Below are positions 53,342 through 60,858 of a DNA stretch of 64,000 nt, in pieces. The DNA is from Thiotrichaceae bacterium (lineage in GTDB: Bacteria; Pseudomonadota; Gammaproteobacteria; Beggiatoales; Beggiatoaceae). The stretch spans positions 1-64,000 of the forward strand of contig JAQTYU010000011.1 in assembly GCA_028688145.1 (NCBI GenBank), written 5' to 3'. The notes beneath the pieces are model-generated. The model was not told the DNA's origin. It saw only the letters and a program-made list of their open reading frames with translations, and ran no database searches. Numbering within the stretch: the stretch's first letter is position 1; the number at the start of each line of letters is the position of its first letter. The translations under genes and the position numbers were made by a program.

Positions 53342-53730
53342 ATTTCATGTTCCTTTCAATACTGAAATAGTTTTAGTTATGCGGTTGTTTTGGGATTTAC
53401 CAAGGCTGAGGGCTTAGAAAAAGTTTGAACTATTAATGTGCATAATGACGCAAAAGAAAATTATCTCTTGAAGAGTATCCTAAAATATTTAGTACAAAGA
53501 AGTGTAAATATATATTTTGAGGTTGAATTGGCTACACCATCAACGAGTAGTTATGAACATTGTCAGAAAGATGGAAAAAGGATAACGAATTATGATGGTA
53601 TATGGGTATAGTTTGAAAAATCAAAAAAAGTTGTTAGAGATGAAAGAAGTAACATTCCAAGTTTCCCAAAAGGAAGCGCAACAACTTGCCGATTTCTTTT
53701 CGATGGGGATATACCTGATTTTATTGTATT
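53342..53730. other. repeat- and IS-adjacent intergenic DNA
   Basis: AT-rich, with only short broken frames. One 50-codon frame at 53592-53744 (contains MKEVTFQVSQKEAQQLADFF) runs into the inverted-repeat element and is probably the truncated start of a former gene. Confidence 0.4.
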
Positions 53731-53847
53731 TAGGAGTTATGTAGTTGAAATCATAATTCATTAATTTACAATGAGTTAGTATTATACACTGTACAATCAT
53801 GTTTCAAGTAAAATCAAATAGTTAGCGATTCAACTGCGTAACTCCTA
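53731..53847. mobile_element. 117-bp inverted-repeat element (TAGGAGTTACGCAGTTGAA ends), copy 1
   Basis: The left end TAGGAGTTATGTAGTTGAA (53731-53749) and the right end 53829-53847 are complementary with two mismatches. The centre is AT-rich and non-coding. A second copy is at 55077-55199. Confidence 0.7.
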
Positions 53848-53916
53848 GTATTGTAGAGTATCAACTTAAAAAATAGAGTATCAAATAAATTAAGCAATAT
53901 ACTTGAGGTAATAGAG

Positions 53917-54256
53917 ATGGCATACAGCACAGACTATCGTTTATGTGTAATAAACAACGTCAGACAGGGAATGCGATGAAGCAATGGCAATCTTCCATAT
54001 CAGCTGTCAAACGTTAAGCAACTGGCTGAAATTGTGGGAAAAGCGAGCAGACTTGTCAGCCCCCCAAGAAAGAACCAGACTGGACATTAGCGGAATATGC
54101 CGCCCATTTCGATTGTAGTGTTCAAGCCGTGGCTAACCGTCTTAAATCACAGAAAATCACCCGTAAAAAAACATTTCACTACCAAGAAAGAGATGAAGTA
54201 AAACGACAAGCCTATCTGAGCGTGTCTAATGAGTTAGACGCAAGCAATATAGTGTA
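53917..54256 (+). pseudogene. IS630-family transposase remnant
   Basis: Starts MAYSTDYRLCVINNVRQGM, then shifts frame. Later frames give NWLKLWEKRADLS, DWTLAEYAAHFDCSVQAVAN and KITRKKTFHYQERDEVKRQA, the helix-turn-helix half of IS630-type transposases. Two or more frameshifts. The catalytic half is absent, replaced by the IS982-type element at 54257. Confidence 0.8.
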
Positions 54257-55042
54257 ACCTGAGTATGGCGAAAAATGATTTAGGAAATAATAGGTTGAAA
54301 AGAAACCCGTGATGCAGCCCATTCACTAAAATCAGGGTTCAAACGTAAGTTCAAAGAAGATTTTTTAGTTTTCCAAGAGTAAGCGATAAGCCCCGCTAAC
54401 ACGTTGACCATAAAAACCAACAAGCTACGATGCCGCAAATGCTCAATCTGTGAAATACTTTTGAGTTGACCAAACACGGTTTCAAGCAGTGTGCATTTTC
54501 GTAATATAATTCTGTCAAAATCACTTAAGTCTTCTTTCTTCATGTTTTTACGAAAGAAGTGCTTAACTCAATTCCTTAATGACTCAGTGGAGTTTAAATC
54601 CATAATACCAATCCACAGAGCTTTTACCCCGTTGGGCATATTGTGCAAAGGTTTTGTGTCTTGGAATCCGTCGATTGGTGCAGACCCGCAATGGTGTTGA
54701 GTCAATGAACGCGATTCCGCTTGAGTTGACCCGACGGCTGTGTAAATACGCACTGAGCGGAATCATCACTGTTTGCGTGAGTTCAACAACATATTGATAA
54801 CTCAGCTATTTATGGAACTCTCGTGCTAAAACACGGAGGACATATTAAGTATAGAAGTCTTTGAAGTGACAATAAATAGCCTGATTGATGAAACAGTATA
54901 GTAAGCTCATCTTACAAAATTGCAGAATAGATGAAGTATATAGTTGTACCGTTGAGAGTTTGGAATAGTGCATTTTCTTTATTATTCCAGTTTATCTTTT
55001 AGGTACAACTCTTTATCATTAATTCTTTCGGCGTACTCAGGT
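54257..55042 (-). mobile_element. degraded IS982-family insertion sequence
   Basis: Imperfect terminal repeats ACCTGAGTATGGCGAAAAAT (54257 on) and, at the other end, ACCTGAGTACGCCGAAAGAA (complement, ending 55042) fit IS982 ends. The minus strand encodes SGIAFIDSTPLRVCTNRRIP and RHKTFAQYAQRGKSSVDWYY in one frame and later RIILRKCTLLETVFGQLKSI with IEHLRHRSLLVFMVNVLAGL. The N-terminus and the middle of the transposase are lost, so it cannot move. Confidence 0.8.
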
Positions 55043-55076
55043 TATAATTAAAACTAAAGGGGAAATTAAAAGCTTT

Positions 55077-55199
55077 TAGGAGTTACGCGGTTAAATTTAT
55101 AAGCAGTTCGTAGGATGTATAAGGCGTAGCCGCCATACACCTTACGCTTGATAAAGCTCTTTGAATTAATACGTTATTAATTCAACTACATAACTCCTA
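55077..55199. mobile_element. 123-bp inverted-repeat element (TAGGAGTTACGCAGTTGAA ends), copy 2
   Basis: Ends TAGGAGTTACGCGGTTAAA (55077 on) and the complement of TAGGAGTTATGTAGTTGAA (55181-55199). It contains the GTAGGATGTATAAGGC repeat at 55110-55141, so one repeat is nested in another. With the copy at 53731-53847 it brackets the IS630/IS982 debris. Confidence 0.65.
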
Positions 55200-55226
55200 A
55201 ACTTATTAAGTTTTAGTAGCACATAA

Positions 55227-55273
55227 ATAAAAATCGCCCCAACTAATACTAGAAAAGCTGGGGCGATTTTTAT
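55227..55273. terminator. intrinsic terminator after the 148-aa gene
   Basis: AAAAATCGCCCCA and the complementary TGGGGCGATTTTT pair around a loop of about 17 bases, with A and T runs on both sides. It lies 20 bases after the stop of the minus-strand gene. Confidence 0.85.
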
Positions 55274-55292
55274 TTCTCAAACCGAGACTGAC

Positions 55293-55739
55293 TTAAACGA
55301 TTTCTGAAAACCAATTAGAACCAAACAAGCCGCCTTCTTTAGCTTTCCAGCCATTTTCCAGCATGAACTTCTTCAAACGTCTTTGGATTTCGATTTCAGG
55401 CAACTTGTCTTTACAAGCATTCTTGAAAATCGTGACGGCATTGGCGAACTCTTTCTTGTCCACCTTGCCATCCATCGCAAAAGTGCGCAACGCATCAACC
55501 GCACGCTCTTCGGCTTCGCGTTCCAACACGATGTTATTCGCGCTGGCGACTTGACGAATAACGCCTAAACCTTCGTCAATCCCCAAACCCATTTCCACCG
55601 CTTTTTCTAAAATCTTGCGTTCTTCTTTGCGGTCTAAATACTTGTCTTCGTAAGTTTGCAACTTAATGTATTCAACAAAGCGTTTCACCGCTTCACTGTT
55701 TTGACCTGAAGAGGCAGGACTATCGGCAAATAATGACAT
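55293..55739 (-). CDS. small acidic/basic helical protein, TerB-like fold suspected
   Basis: 148-aa soluble protein without signal peptide, almost entirely alpha-helical. The helices DRKEERKILEKAVEMGL, DEGLGVIRQVASANN, AVDALRTFAMDGKVDKKEF and FANAVTIFKNACKDKL resemble the DG-K-x-x-EF spacing of TerB-type domains, but I am not certain of the family. The terminator and strong isolation suggest a single-gene unit. Function unknown. Confidence 0.7.
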   Translation of the reverse strand: MSLFADSPASSGQNSEAVKRFVEYIKLQTYEDKYLDRKEERKILEKAVEMGLGIDEGLGVIRQVASANNIVLEREAEERAVDALRTFAMDGKVDKKEFANAVTIFKNACKDKLPEIEIQRRLKKFMLENGWKAKEGGLFGSNWFSEIV

Positions 55740-55818
55740 AATGTATCCCTTTCCTTTATGGTGAGTAGTAAGTATGCGCTAGAAATAAACCTAGCACATC
55801 TCGGTTATATTAACAATA

Positions 55819-56763
55819 TTAACTTAATGATAACGCATCTCGAGCGCGTTTCACCAATTTGCGCTGCACAAAATCATCCACAATACATTGCGCTAAATCT
55901 TGGGTGCATACACTTTGTAAGCCTTGCCACGCAGGAATACCGTTGACTTCTAAAACGTGTAATTTACCCGCATGATCTCGAATAATATCCACCCCCGCAT
56001 AATCAGCCCCCACAATTCGCGTCGCAGCCTCTGCCAAAGCCGCTAATTCAGGGTCTAGCACCGCAGCTTTACACTGCGCCCCTTGGGCACGATTGGTCAC
56101 CCAATGCTGATTACAACGCAGCATAATCGCATGAGACAAGCCGCCAATCACAAACACGCGCCAGTCATAATACAGTTGGTCATCGTCTTCAGTGGCAACC
56201 GCGTCAGGCAGGGTGGTGGGAATATAAGTTTGCAGGTAAAACACCCCGCTAAAATTCGGTAAATCTTCAAGCTCTTGTAAACGAATTAAACCATTGCCCT
56301 GTGAACCGAAGAGCGGTTTCAGCACCAATTCTTCGCCGCGCGCAAACGCCGCTTGCATGATATGCAGGGCTTGTTCACGATTTTCGCAGACCCACGTCGG
56401 CGGCGTTGAAATACCCGCACGCTGCATTAAAAAGCTGGTCATGGATTTATCCACCGTGCGCTCAATCGCCCGCGCATCGTTATACACAGGCACGCCACAT
56501 TCCCGCAACGCATGCAAAATATCTAAGCGAAAAGTGACTTGTTCAAAGCTGCCGCCCGCCACACCCCGCACTAATACGCCATCAGGTAAGGCACTGCCAA
56601 AATATGGCAACACAATACGCGGCGGGCTTGAGGACAGGTCTAATGCACAATCGGAAAGCGCGATAAAACAGCTGTCGATGTCGTGCGTGGCAAATGCCTG
56701 ACTTAAACAATGCCCATGCCAACCCGGCTTGTCTGCAATAATTGCAACACGTCGCTGTGTCAT
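55819..56763 (-). CDS. RimK-type ATP-grasp ligase
   Basis: 314-aa ATP-grasp enzyme. The lid and nucleotide site are visible (DKSMTSFLMQRAGISTPPTW, ELVLKPLFGSQGNGLIRL), with DYAGVDIIRDHAGKLHVLEVNGIPAW carrying the metal-binding Asp, Glu and Asn. It forms an acyl-phosphate and joins it to an amine. Members add glutamate to ribosomal protein S6 or to coenzymes, including tetrahydromethanopterin in methylotrophs. The N-terminus (MTQRRVAIIADKPGWHGHCL) resembles the latter group more than RimK of E. coli, but no C1-pathway gene is nearby to confirm. Confidence 0.85.
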   Translation of the reverse strand: MTQRRVAIIADKPGWHGHCLSQAFATHDIDSCFIALSDCALDLSSSPPRIVLPYFGSALPDGVLVRGVAGGSFEQVTFRLDILHALRECGVPVYNDARAIERTVDKSMTSFLMQRAGISTPPTWVCENREQALHIMQAAFARGEELVLKPLFGSQGNGLIRLQELEDLPNFSGVFYLQTYIPTTLPDAVATEDDDQLYYDWRVFVIGGLSHAIMLRCNQHWVTNRAQGAQCKAAVLDPELAALAEAATRIVGADYAGVDIIRDHAGKLHVLEVNGIPAWQGLQSVCTQDLAQCIVDDFVQRKLVKRARDALSLS

Positions 56764-56825
56764 TAAAATACCTTTGTGGGAATGAAGCGGGAAGCTAAGA
56801 AAGGAAAACGGTATCGGGCTGACGA

Positions 56826-58415
56826 CTACTTACGCCCTCTCAGGAAATAGGTGTGCATTTGCCCTTTTCCTTTGATGTCAATTAAACCGCGTGATTCGCA
56901 ATTAAATTTGTCTTGAATACGTTTGTAAGTGGCTTCAGAGATTTGCACACTGCCGGGAATGCCGTGTGATTCCATGCGGCTTGCGATATTCACCGCATCG
57001 CCCCACAGGTCATAATTGAACTTATTCTTGCCAATCACACCTGCCACCACAGGCCCTGTGTGAATGCCGACGCGAATATTAAAATTGGAATTGTGTTGAG
57101 AGTTAATACGTTTAATCGCATCAAACATATCCATTGCCATATCTGCCACCGCTTCTGCATGATCAAGGCGTGGTGTGGGCAAGCCGCCGACGAGCATATA
57201 CGCATCCCCAATGGTTTTGATTTTTTCCAAGCCATGCAATTCTGTCAAAATATCAAACGCGAGGAAAATTTCATTGAGTTTTTCCACCAATTGTGATGCA
57301 GAAACCCCCGCCGACAATTGAGTAAAACCCACTAAATCGGAAAATAACACCGTGACTTCGGGGAAACTGTCTGCGATAACCCGCTCGCCGCGCTTGAGGC
57401 GGTCAGCAATGGGCTTGGGCAAAATATTTAACAGTAATTTTTCAGATTTATCCTGTTCTATTTGTAATTTTTTGATGAACGCATGTTCGCGATCCCGCAA
57501 GCGTTTACGTTCCAAAGAAGCAGAAATTTTGGCTTTGAGAATAACCTGATTAAAGGGCTTTTGCAGATAATCTTCCGCACCCATCTCAATGCAACGCACC
57601 ACACTGTCGATTTCGTCCAACGCGGAAATCATAATCACAGGAATATGGCTTAAATGGGGATCATTTTTGAGTTCAGCCAACACCTGATAACCGTTCATTT
57701 CGGGCATGATGATGTCTAGCAGCACTAAGTCATAGCTGCGCTGCCGAATCATTTCTAAAGCCTGTTGTCCGTTTTCGGCCACTTCAACTTTGAAACCTTG
57801 GCGATCCAAACGCCGCGACAGTAGATCACGGTTACTTTCTTTATCATCCACCACCAACAGCGAGGCTTCTTGAACTGCCACTTCAGCAACGTGATTGTCG
57901 GTGGTATTACGCATCGAGCGCACCACCTCATCCATTAAGGTAGAAACAGGTGCACTAGGAGCCGCTTCAGGCTCTATAGGACGGGAAATCGTTTCCGCTT
58001 TGGAGAAATAAATCAGATCGCCAATCAGGGTCAGTAAGCGTCGTGCGGAAGAAAGGGTTTTTTGCAGCTCTAAACAGGCTTCTTGATTGACTTCGTCATC
58101 GACATCTTCAAGCAGCATCTCGCCATAGCCAATGATCGCATTAATCGGGGTGCGTAAATCATGGCGAATCGTGGAGGTGAAAGATTCAAGATCAACCTCA
58201 CCCGATGGCGTATTGTTCTTGCTGAACAATTTGGTGATGAGTGCGGACAATTGTTGTGCCGCAGACAGCATTTTATTCAGATCAGGGATGAACTCAGCCC
58301 AATCGGGGCGATGTTTCGCATAGTCAAGCAAAGACTCAGTATAGGCGATGATCGCCTTCGCTGGGGTCTGCAAATCTTGCCCCATATCGACTAAGTCATT
58401 TTCGCTACTGATCAC
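56826..58415 (-). CDS. HisKA-receiver-class III adenylate cyclase without a kinase ATPase domain
   Basis: 529-aa signalling protein. Residues about 1-65 look like a degenerate HisKA helix pair (QDLQTPAKAII, His replaced), and 75-145 like a second one with an intact H-box (IRHDLRTPINAIIGYGEM). No HATPase_c domain follows. A receiver domain covers about 190-310 (LLVVDDKESNRD, phospho-Asp in LVLLDIIMPEMNG, Lys in LQKPF). The cyclase domain covers about 335-525, with metal sites FSDLVGFT and KTIGDAYM; the Lys in EKIKTIGD and Asp in YDLWGDAVNIASRM indicate ATP as substrate. It lies 83 bases after a CheY-like gene whose receiver is similar. Confidence 0.88.
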   Translation of the reverse strand: MISSENDLVDMGQDLQTPAKAIIAYTESLLDYAKHRPDWAEFIPDLNKMLSAAQQLSALITKLFSKNNTPSGEVDLESFTSTIRHDLRTPINAIIGYGEMLLEDVDDEVNQEACLELQKTLSSARRLLTLIGDLIYFSKAETISRPIEPEAAPSAPVSTLMDEVVRSMRNTTDNHVAEVAVQEASLLVVDDKESNRDLLSRRLDRQGFKVEVAENGQQALEMIRQRSYDLVLLDIIMPEMNGYQVLAELKNDPHLSHIPVIMISALDEIDSVVRCIEMGAEDYLQKPFNQVILKAKISASLERKRLRDREHAFIKKLQIEQDKSEKLLLNILPKPIADRLKRGERVIADSFPEVTVLFSDLVGFTQLSAGVSASQLVEKLNEIFLAFDILTELHGLEKIKTIGDAYMLVGGLPTPRLDHAEAVADMAMDMFDAIKRINSQHNSNFNIRVGIHTGPVVAGVIGKNKFNYDLWGDAVNIASRMESHGIPGSVQISEATYKRIQDKFNCESRGLIDIKGKGQMHTYFLRGRK

Positions 58416-58498
58416 GGAATGATGCCTTCAGCTGGAGTGTCGTGTGTGAAAACTTGGATGCGGTAATGATGCACCTTGCGTATCCATAGAAATTAAAT

Positions 58499-58879
58499 TC
58501 ATGCGTCAGGCTTATGATTGGCTAATAATTCTTCAATTTTTCCTAACAGGCGCGGCAATTCAATCGGTTTGGTATCATAATCATCACAACCCGCAGCCAA
58601 TGCTTGTTCTCTGTCCCCTGACATCGCGTGTGCCGTCAGGGCGATGACGGGAATATGTTTAGTATCTTCCGCGCCTTTAATATCTCGTGTGGCAGTCCAG
58701 CCATCTTTCACAGGCAAACTCATGTCCATTAAAATCAGGTCAGGTTTTTCACTGTGCGCCATTTCAACGCCTTGCCCGCCATCAGTGGCGATCACGACAT
58801 CGAATCCTTTACGCGATAAACGTCGTGATAACATATCACGGTTCATCTCGTTATCTTCTACCAGCAAAATTTTTGCCAT
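58499..58879 (-). CDS. single-domain response regulator (CheY-like)
   Basis: 126-aa stand-alone receiver. It shows the acidic pair in LLVEDNEMNRD, phospho-acceptor Asp in LILMDMSLPVKDG, Thr/Ser in VIALTAHAM and conserved Lys in YDTKPIEL. It lacks an output domain, so it must act by protein contact. The adjacent HisKA-receiver-cyclase is the obvious partner, either as phosphoryl source or target. Confidence 0.92.
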   Translation of the reverse strand: MAKILLVEDNEMNRDMLSRRLSRKGFDVVIATDGGQGVEMAHSEKPDLILMDMSLPVKDGWTATRDIKGAEDTKHIPVIALTAHAMSGDREQALAAGCDDYDTKPIELPRLLGKIEELLANHKPDA

Positions 58880-59220
58880 TTAAGGTGTTCTCCTTTACAT
58901 CGCTATTTGACTGTATGACTTAGCGTGTTTGATTCTATCAGGAATACATGTCCGTACAACCGAATAACCATGATGTATGCTTTCTCTAAAGCAAAAATCA
59001 AGCCTAAGTTAGCTAAACCTAGACGAATGGGGGTTGTATCATCGTTGAAGTAGTGTACTACTCTCTAAAAACATTTGTCGTAGCGTATCGCTTGCTTTTG
59101 ACACGGTATGCTCGCACAAGACTGCGGAAATTCTACCACAACTAAACCTAAGATATTTACACGCTAAGAATGGTTTATTTCAAGTATCCTGTTTGAAATT
59201 ATCGCAAACGATTGTGAAAA
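58880..59220. other. intergenic region without a gene
   Basis: 341 bases between the glycosyltransferase 3' end and the response regulator start. It contains the regulator's upstream region with an AGGAGAACACCTTAA-type ribosome site. No ORF, repeat or RNA gene was recognised. Confidence 0.5.
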
Positions 59221-60282
59221 TTATGAATGTGTTTCCGTTAACAGCGCGTGATAATTGGCAATTCCTTGTTCTGCGGAAAAACGAGTCTCCACTGCCTGAC
59301 GTGCGCCTGCGACCAAGCGATTTAAATATTCGGGTTCTGCAGTGAGCAACTCGCGTAAACGCTTGGCAAGGGCTTCGGGATTATTGGCTTTAAAGTGTAG
59401 TCCTGAAACCTCATTTTCCACCAATGCCGCAGCCCCGCCTGTGTTTGGAATCAACACGGGCAAATCCGCCGCCATCGCTTCCAATATCGCCAGCCCAAAG
59501 GGTTCAGTGGGGCACAGATGCAGTAATAAATCGGCATTTGCTAAACGTTGTGGCACATCTGAGACAAAGCCTAAAAATTGTACTTGTGGATGATATTTAG
59601 CAGCGCGCTCGCGCATTTCATCTAAATTCCAGCCCGTTCCTAAAATTGTGATTTCTAAGTGCTGTAATAAGTCTGGGGCCAAGTCTAAAGCATCTAATAA
59701 CACATCAATACGTTTAATCGGATCAATTCGTGAAACCACGACAATATGTTGAATCCCTTGGCGGGTAAATTGGGGGCGTTTAGGGCTTTTTGCAACACGC
59801 TCAGGCAACAGAAAGTTTTCGACCACGTCAATGGAACTGGCTTTTACCCCATGAGCAATCAAACGACTACGCACAAAATAGGAAACGGCAATAAAACGCA
59901 CGGGAAAATAATTCAGATAGGCTTTGCGTCCGTAACTTTCGCGCTCGTCTGTGCCGCCATGAATAATGTGTAAATGGGTAAGTTTGCGCCGATAAAAGAT
60001 ATTCCACACCGAAAGCAACAAGGCTTGTTTAACACCTGTGGACATCACCATCAATTCATAATAATTACTTAACACTTCGTGAAGTTGTGAAGATAATTGC
60101 AATAAATTACGAAAAGCATAGGTTTTAATACCTTTCTCTTCTGCTTTGGCAATGACTACACCCTCAGGCGCAATCAAAATGGGGGTGTATTCACTCGACA
60201 AACCTTCGAGGGTTGCCAGTGCCATTTGTTCTGTCCCGTAAAAATTGCCACAGTGCAGAATATAAACTAAGGGAGTTTTCAT
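59221..60282 (-). CDS. glycosyltransferase family 4-like enzyme
   Basis: 353-aa GT-B fold glycosyltransferase. The N-terminal lobe starts with the strand TPLVYILHCGNFYGTEQMAL. The C-terminal lobe has VVSRIDPIKRIDVLLDAL, FLGFVSDVPQRLANADLLL and the nucleotide-sugar motif EPFGLAILEAMAADLPVLIPNTGG (E-x7-E). Acceptor and sugar are unknown; probably exopolysaccharide or glycolipid. The open frame starts 22 codons upstream at a TTG, but the family begins at the ATG at 60282. It stands alone. Confidence 0.88.
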   Translation of the reverse strand: MKTPLVYILHCGNFYGTEQMALATLEGLSSEYTPILIAPEGVVIAKAEEKGIKTYAFRNLLQLSSQLHEVLSNYYELMVMSTGVKQALLLSVWNIFYRRKLTHLHIIHGGTDERESYGRKAYLNYFPVRFIAVSYFVRSRLIAHGVKASSIDVVENFLLPERVAKSPKRPQFTRQGIQHIVVVSRIDPIKRIDVLLDALDLAPDLLQHLEITILGTGWNLDEMRERAAKYHPQVQFLGFVSDVPQRLANADLLLHLCPTEPFGLAILEAMAADLPVLIPNTGGAAALVENEVSGLHFKANNPEALAKRLRELLTAEPEYLNRLVAGARQAVETRFSAEQGIANYHALLTETHS

Positions 60283-60435
60283 GAGAAGCGTGTGAATTCG
60301 TCGAAAAATTGGCTTCATTCTAAAGGGAATAGACTGCAAGTCAATCAAAACAATATCACTATGAGGGCAGTGAGCGGAATTTTGGTGGTTTCTTGTTTGA
60401 ATCAGGATTTAGATAATGAACCTCCTGAAAAAATC

Positions 60436-60473
60436 AAAAGCCCTCTCAATCACCAGCATTGAGAGGGCTTTTT
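60436..60473 (-). terminator. intrinsic terminator after the coiled-coil gene
   Basis: Fifteen-base perfect arms AAAAGCCCTCTCAAT and complement, 7-base loop, T-run, 20 bases after the stop of the 60493-60825 gene. Confidence 0.85.
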
Positions 60474-60492
60474 CAGAAGGCTTTACACCAAA

Positions 60493-60825
60493 TCAGTGCA
60501 ACATGTGGTGCTGTAATTTTTGAAATTCTTGACAGGCAACATCTAATTCTTGGGCTGCCTCAGTAAAATGCAAATTCGTCACTTGCACTTCACGATTCGT
60601 ATTTTTTACATGCACTTCCATTGCCTTAATTTGTTGCTCGACTGCTTGCAACTGACCGTCAGTTTCTTGCAGTTGGCGATCAGTTTCGCGCAATTGCGCA
60701 TCAGCTTCATCAAATTGTTGCGTGGTGCGGGCTTGTAAATCTACCAGCTCTTGCAATAACTTATCAGCTTCAGTTTGAGCGGTTGCGAGGCTTTCCATCA
60801 ACGCTTTAAGTTTAATGGGATTCAT
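60493..60825 (-). CDS. short coiled-coil protein
   Basis: 110-aa protein that is nearly all coiled coil. It has a repeated LQETDRQLQETDGQLQAVEQ-type heptad stretch (residues about 40-85) rich in Gln, Asp, Glu and Thr, with no membrane segment. No catalytic motif. It lies 33 bases downstream of the large oxidoreductase and ends at a strong terminator, so it may be co-transcribed with it. Function unknown. Confidence 0.7.
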   Translation of the reverse strand: MNPIKLKALMESLATAQTEADKLLQELVDLQARTTQQFDEADAQLRETDRQLQETDGQLQAVEQQIKAMEVHVKNTNREVQVTNLHFTEAAQELDVACQEFQKLQHHMLH

Positions 60826-60858
60826 GGTACTTCCTATCAGAAACGGAGTGGCATATTC

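Noticed and set aside
53342..53420. possible TPP riboswitch before thiS
   Set aside because: The conserved CUGAGA core is not in the correct strand and position; only a short CTGAG occurs on the opposite strand.
53592..53744. 50-codon ORF with an antitoxin-like start (MKEVTFQVSQKEAQ)
   Set aside because: It runs into the TAGGAGTTA inverted-repeat element and ends there, so it is most likely a truncated remnant.
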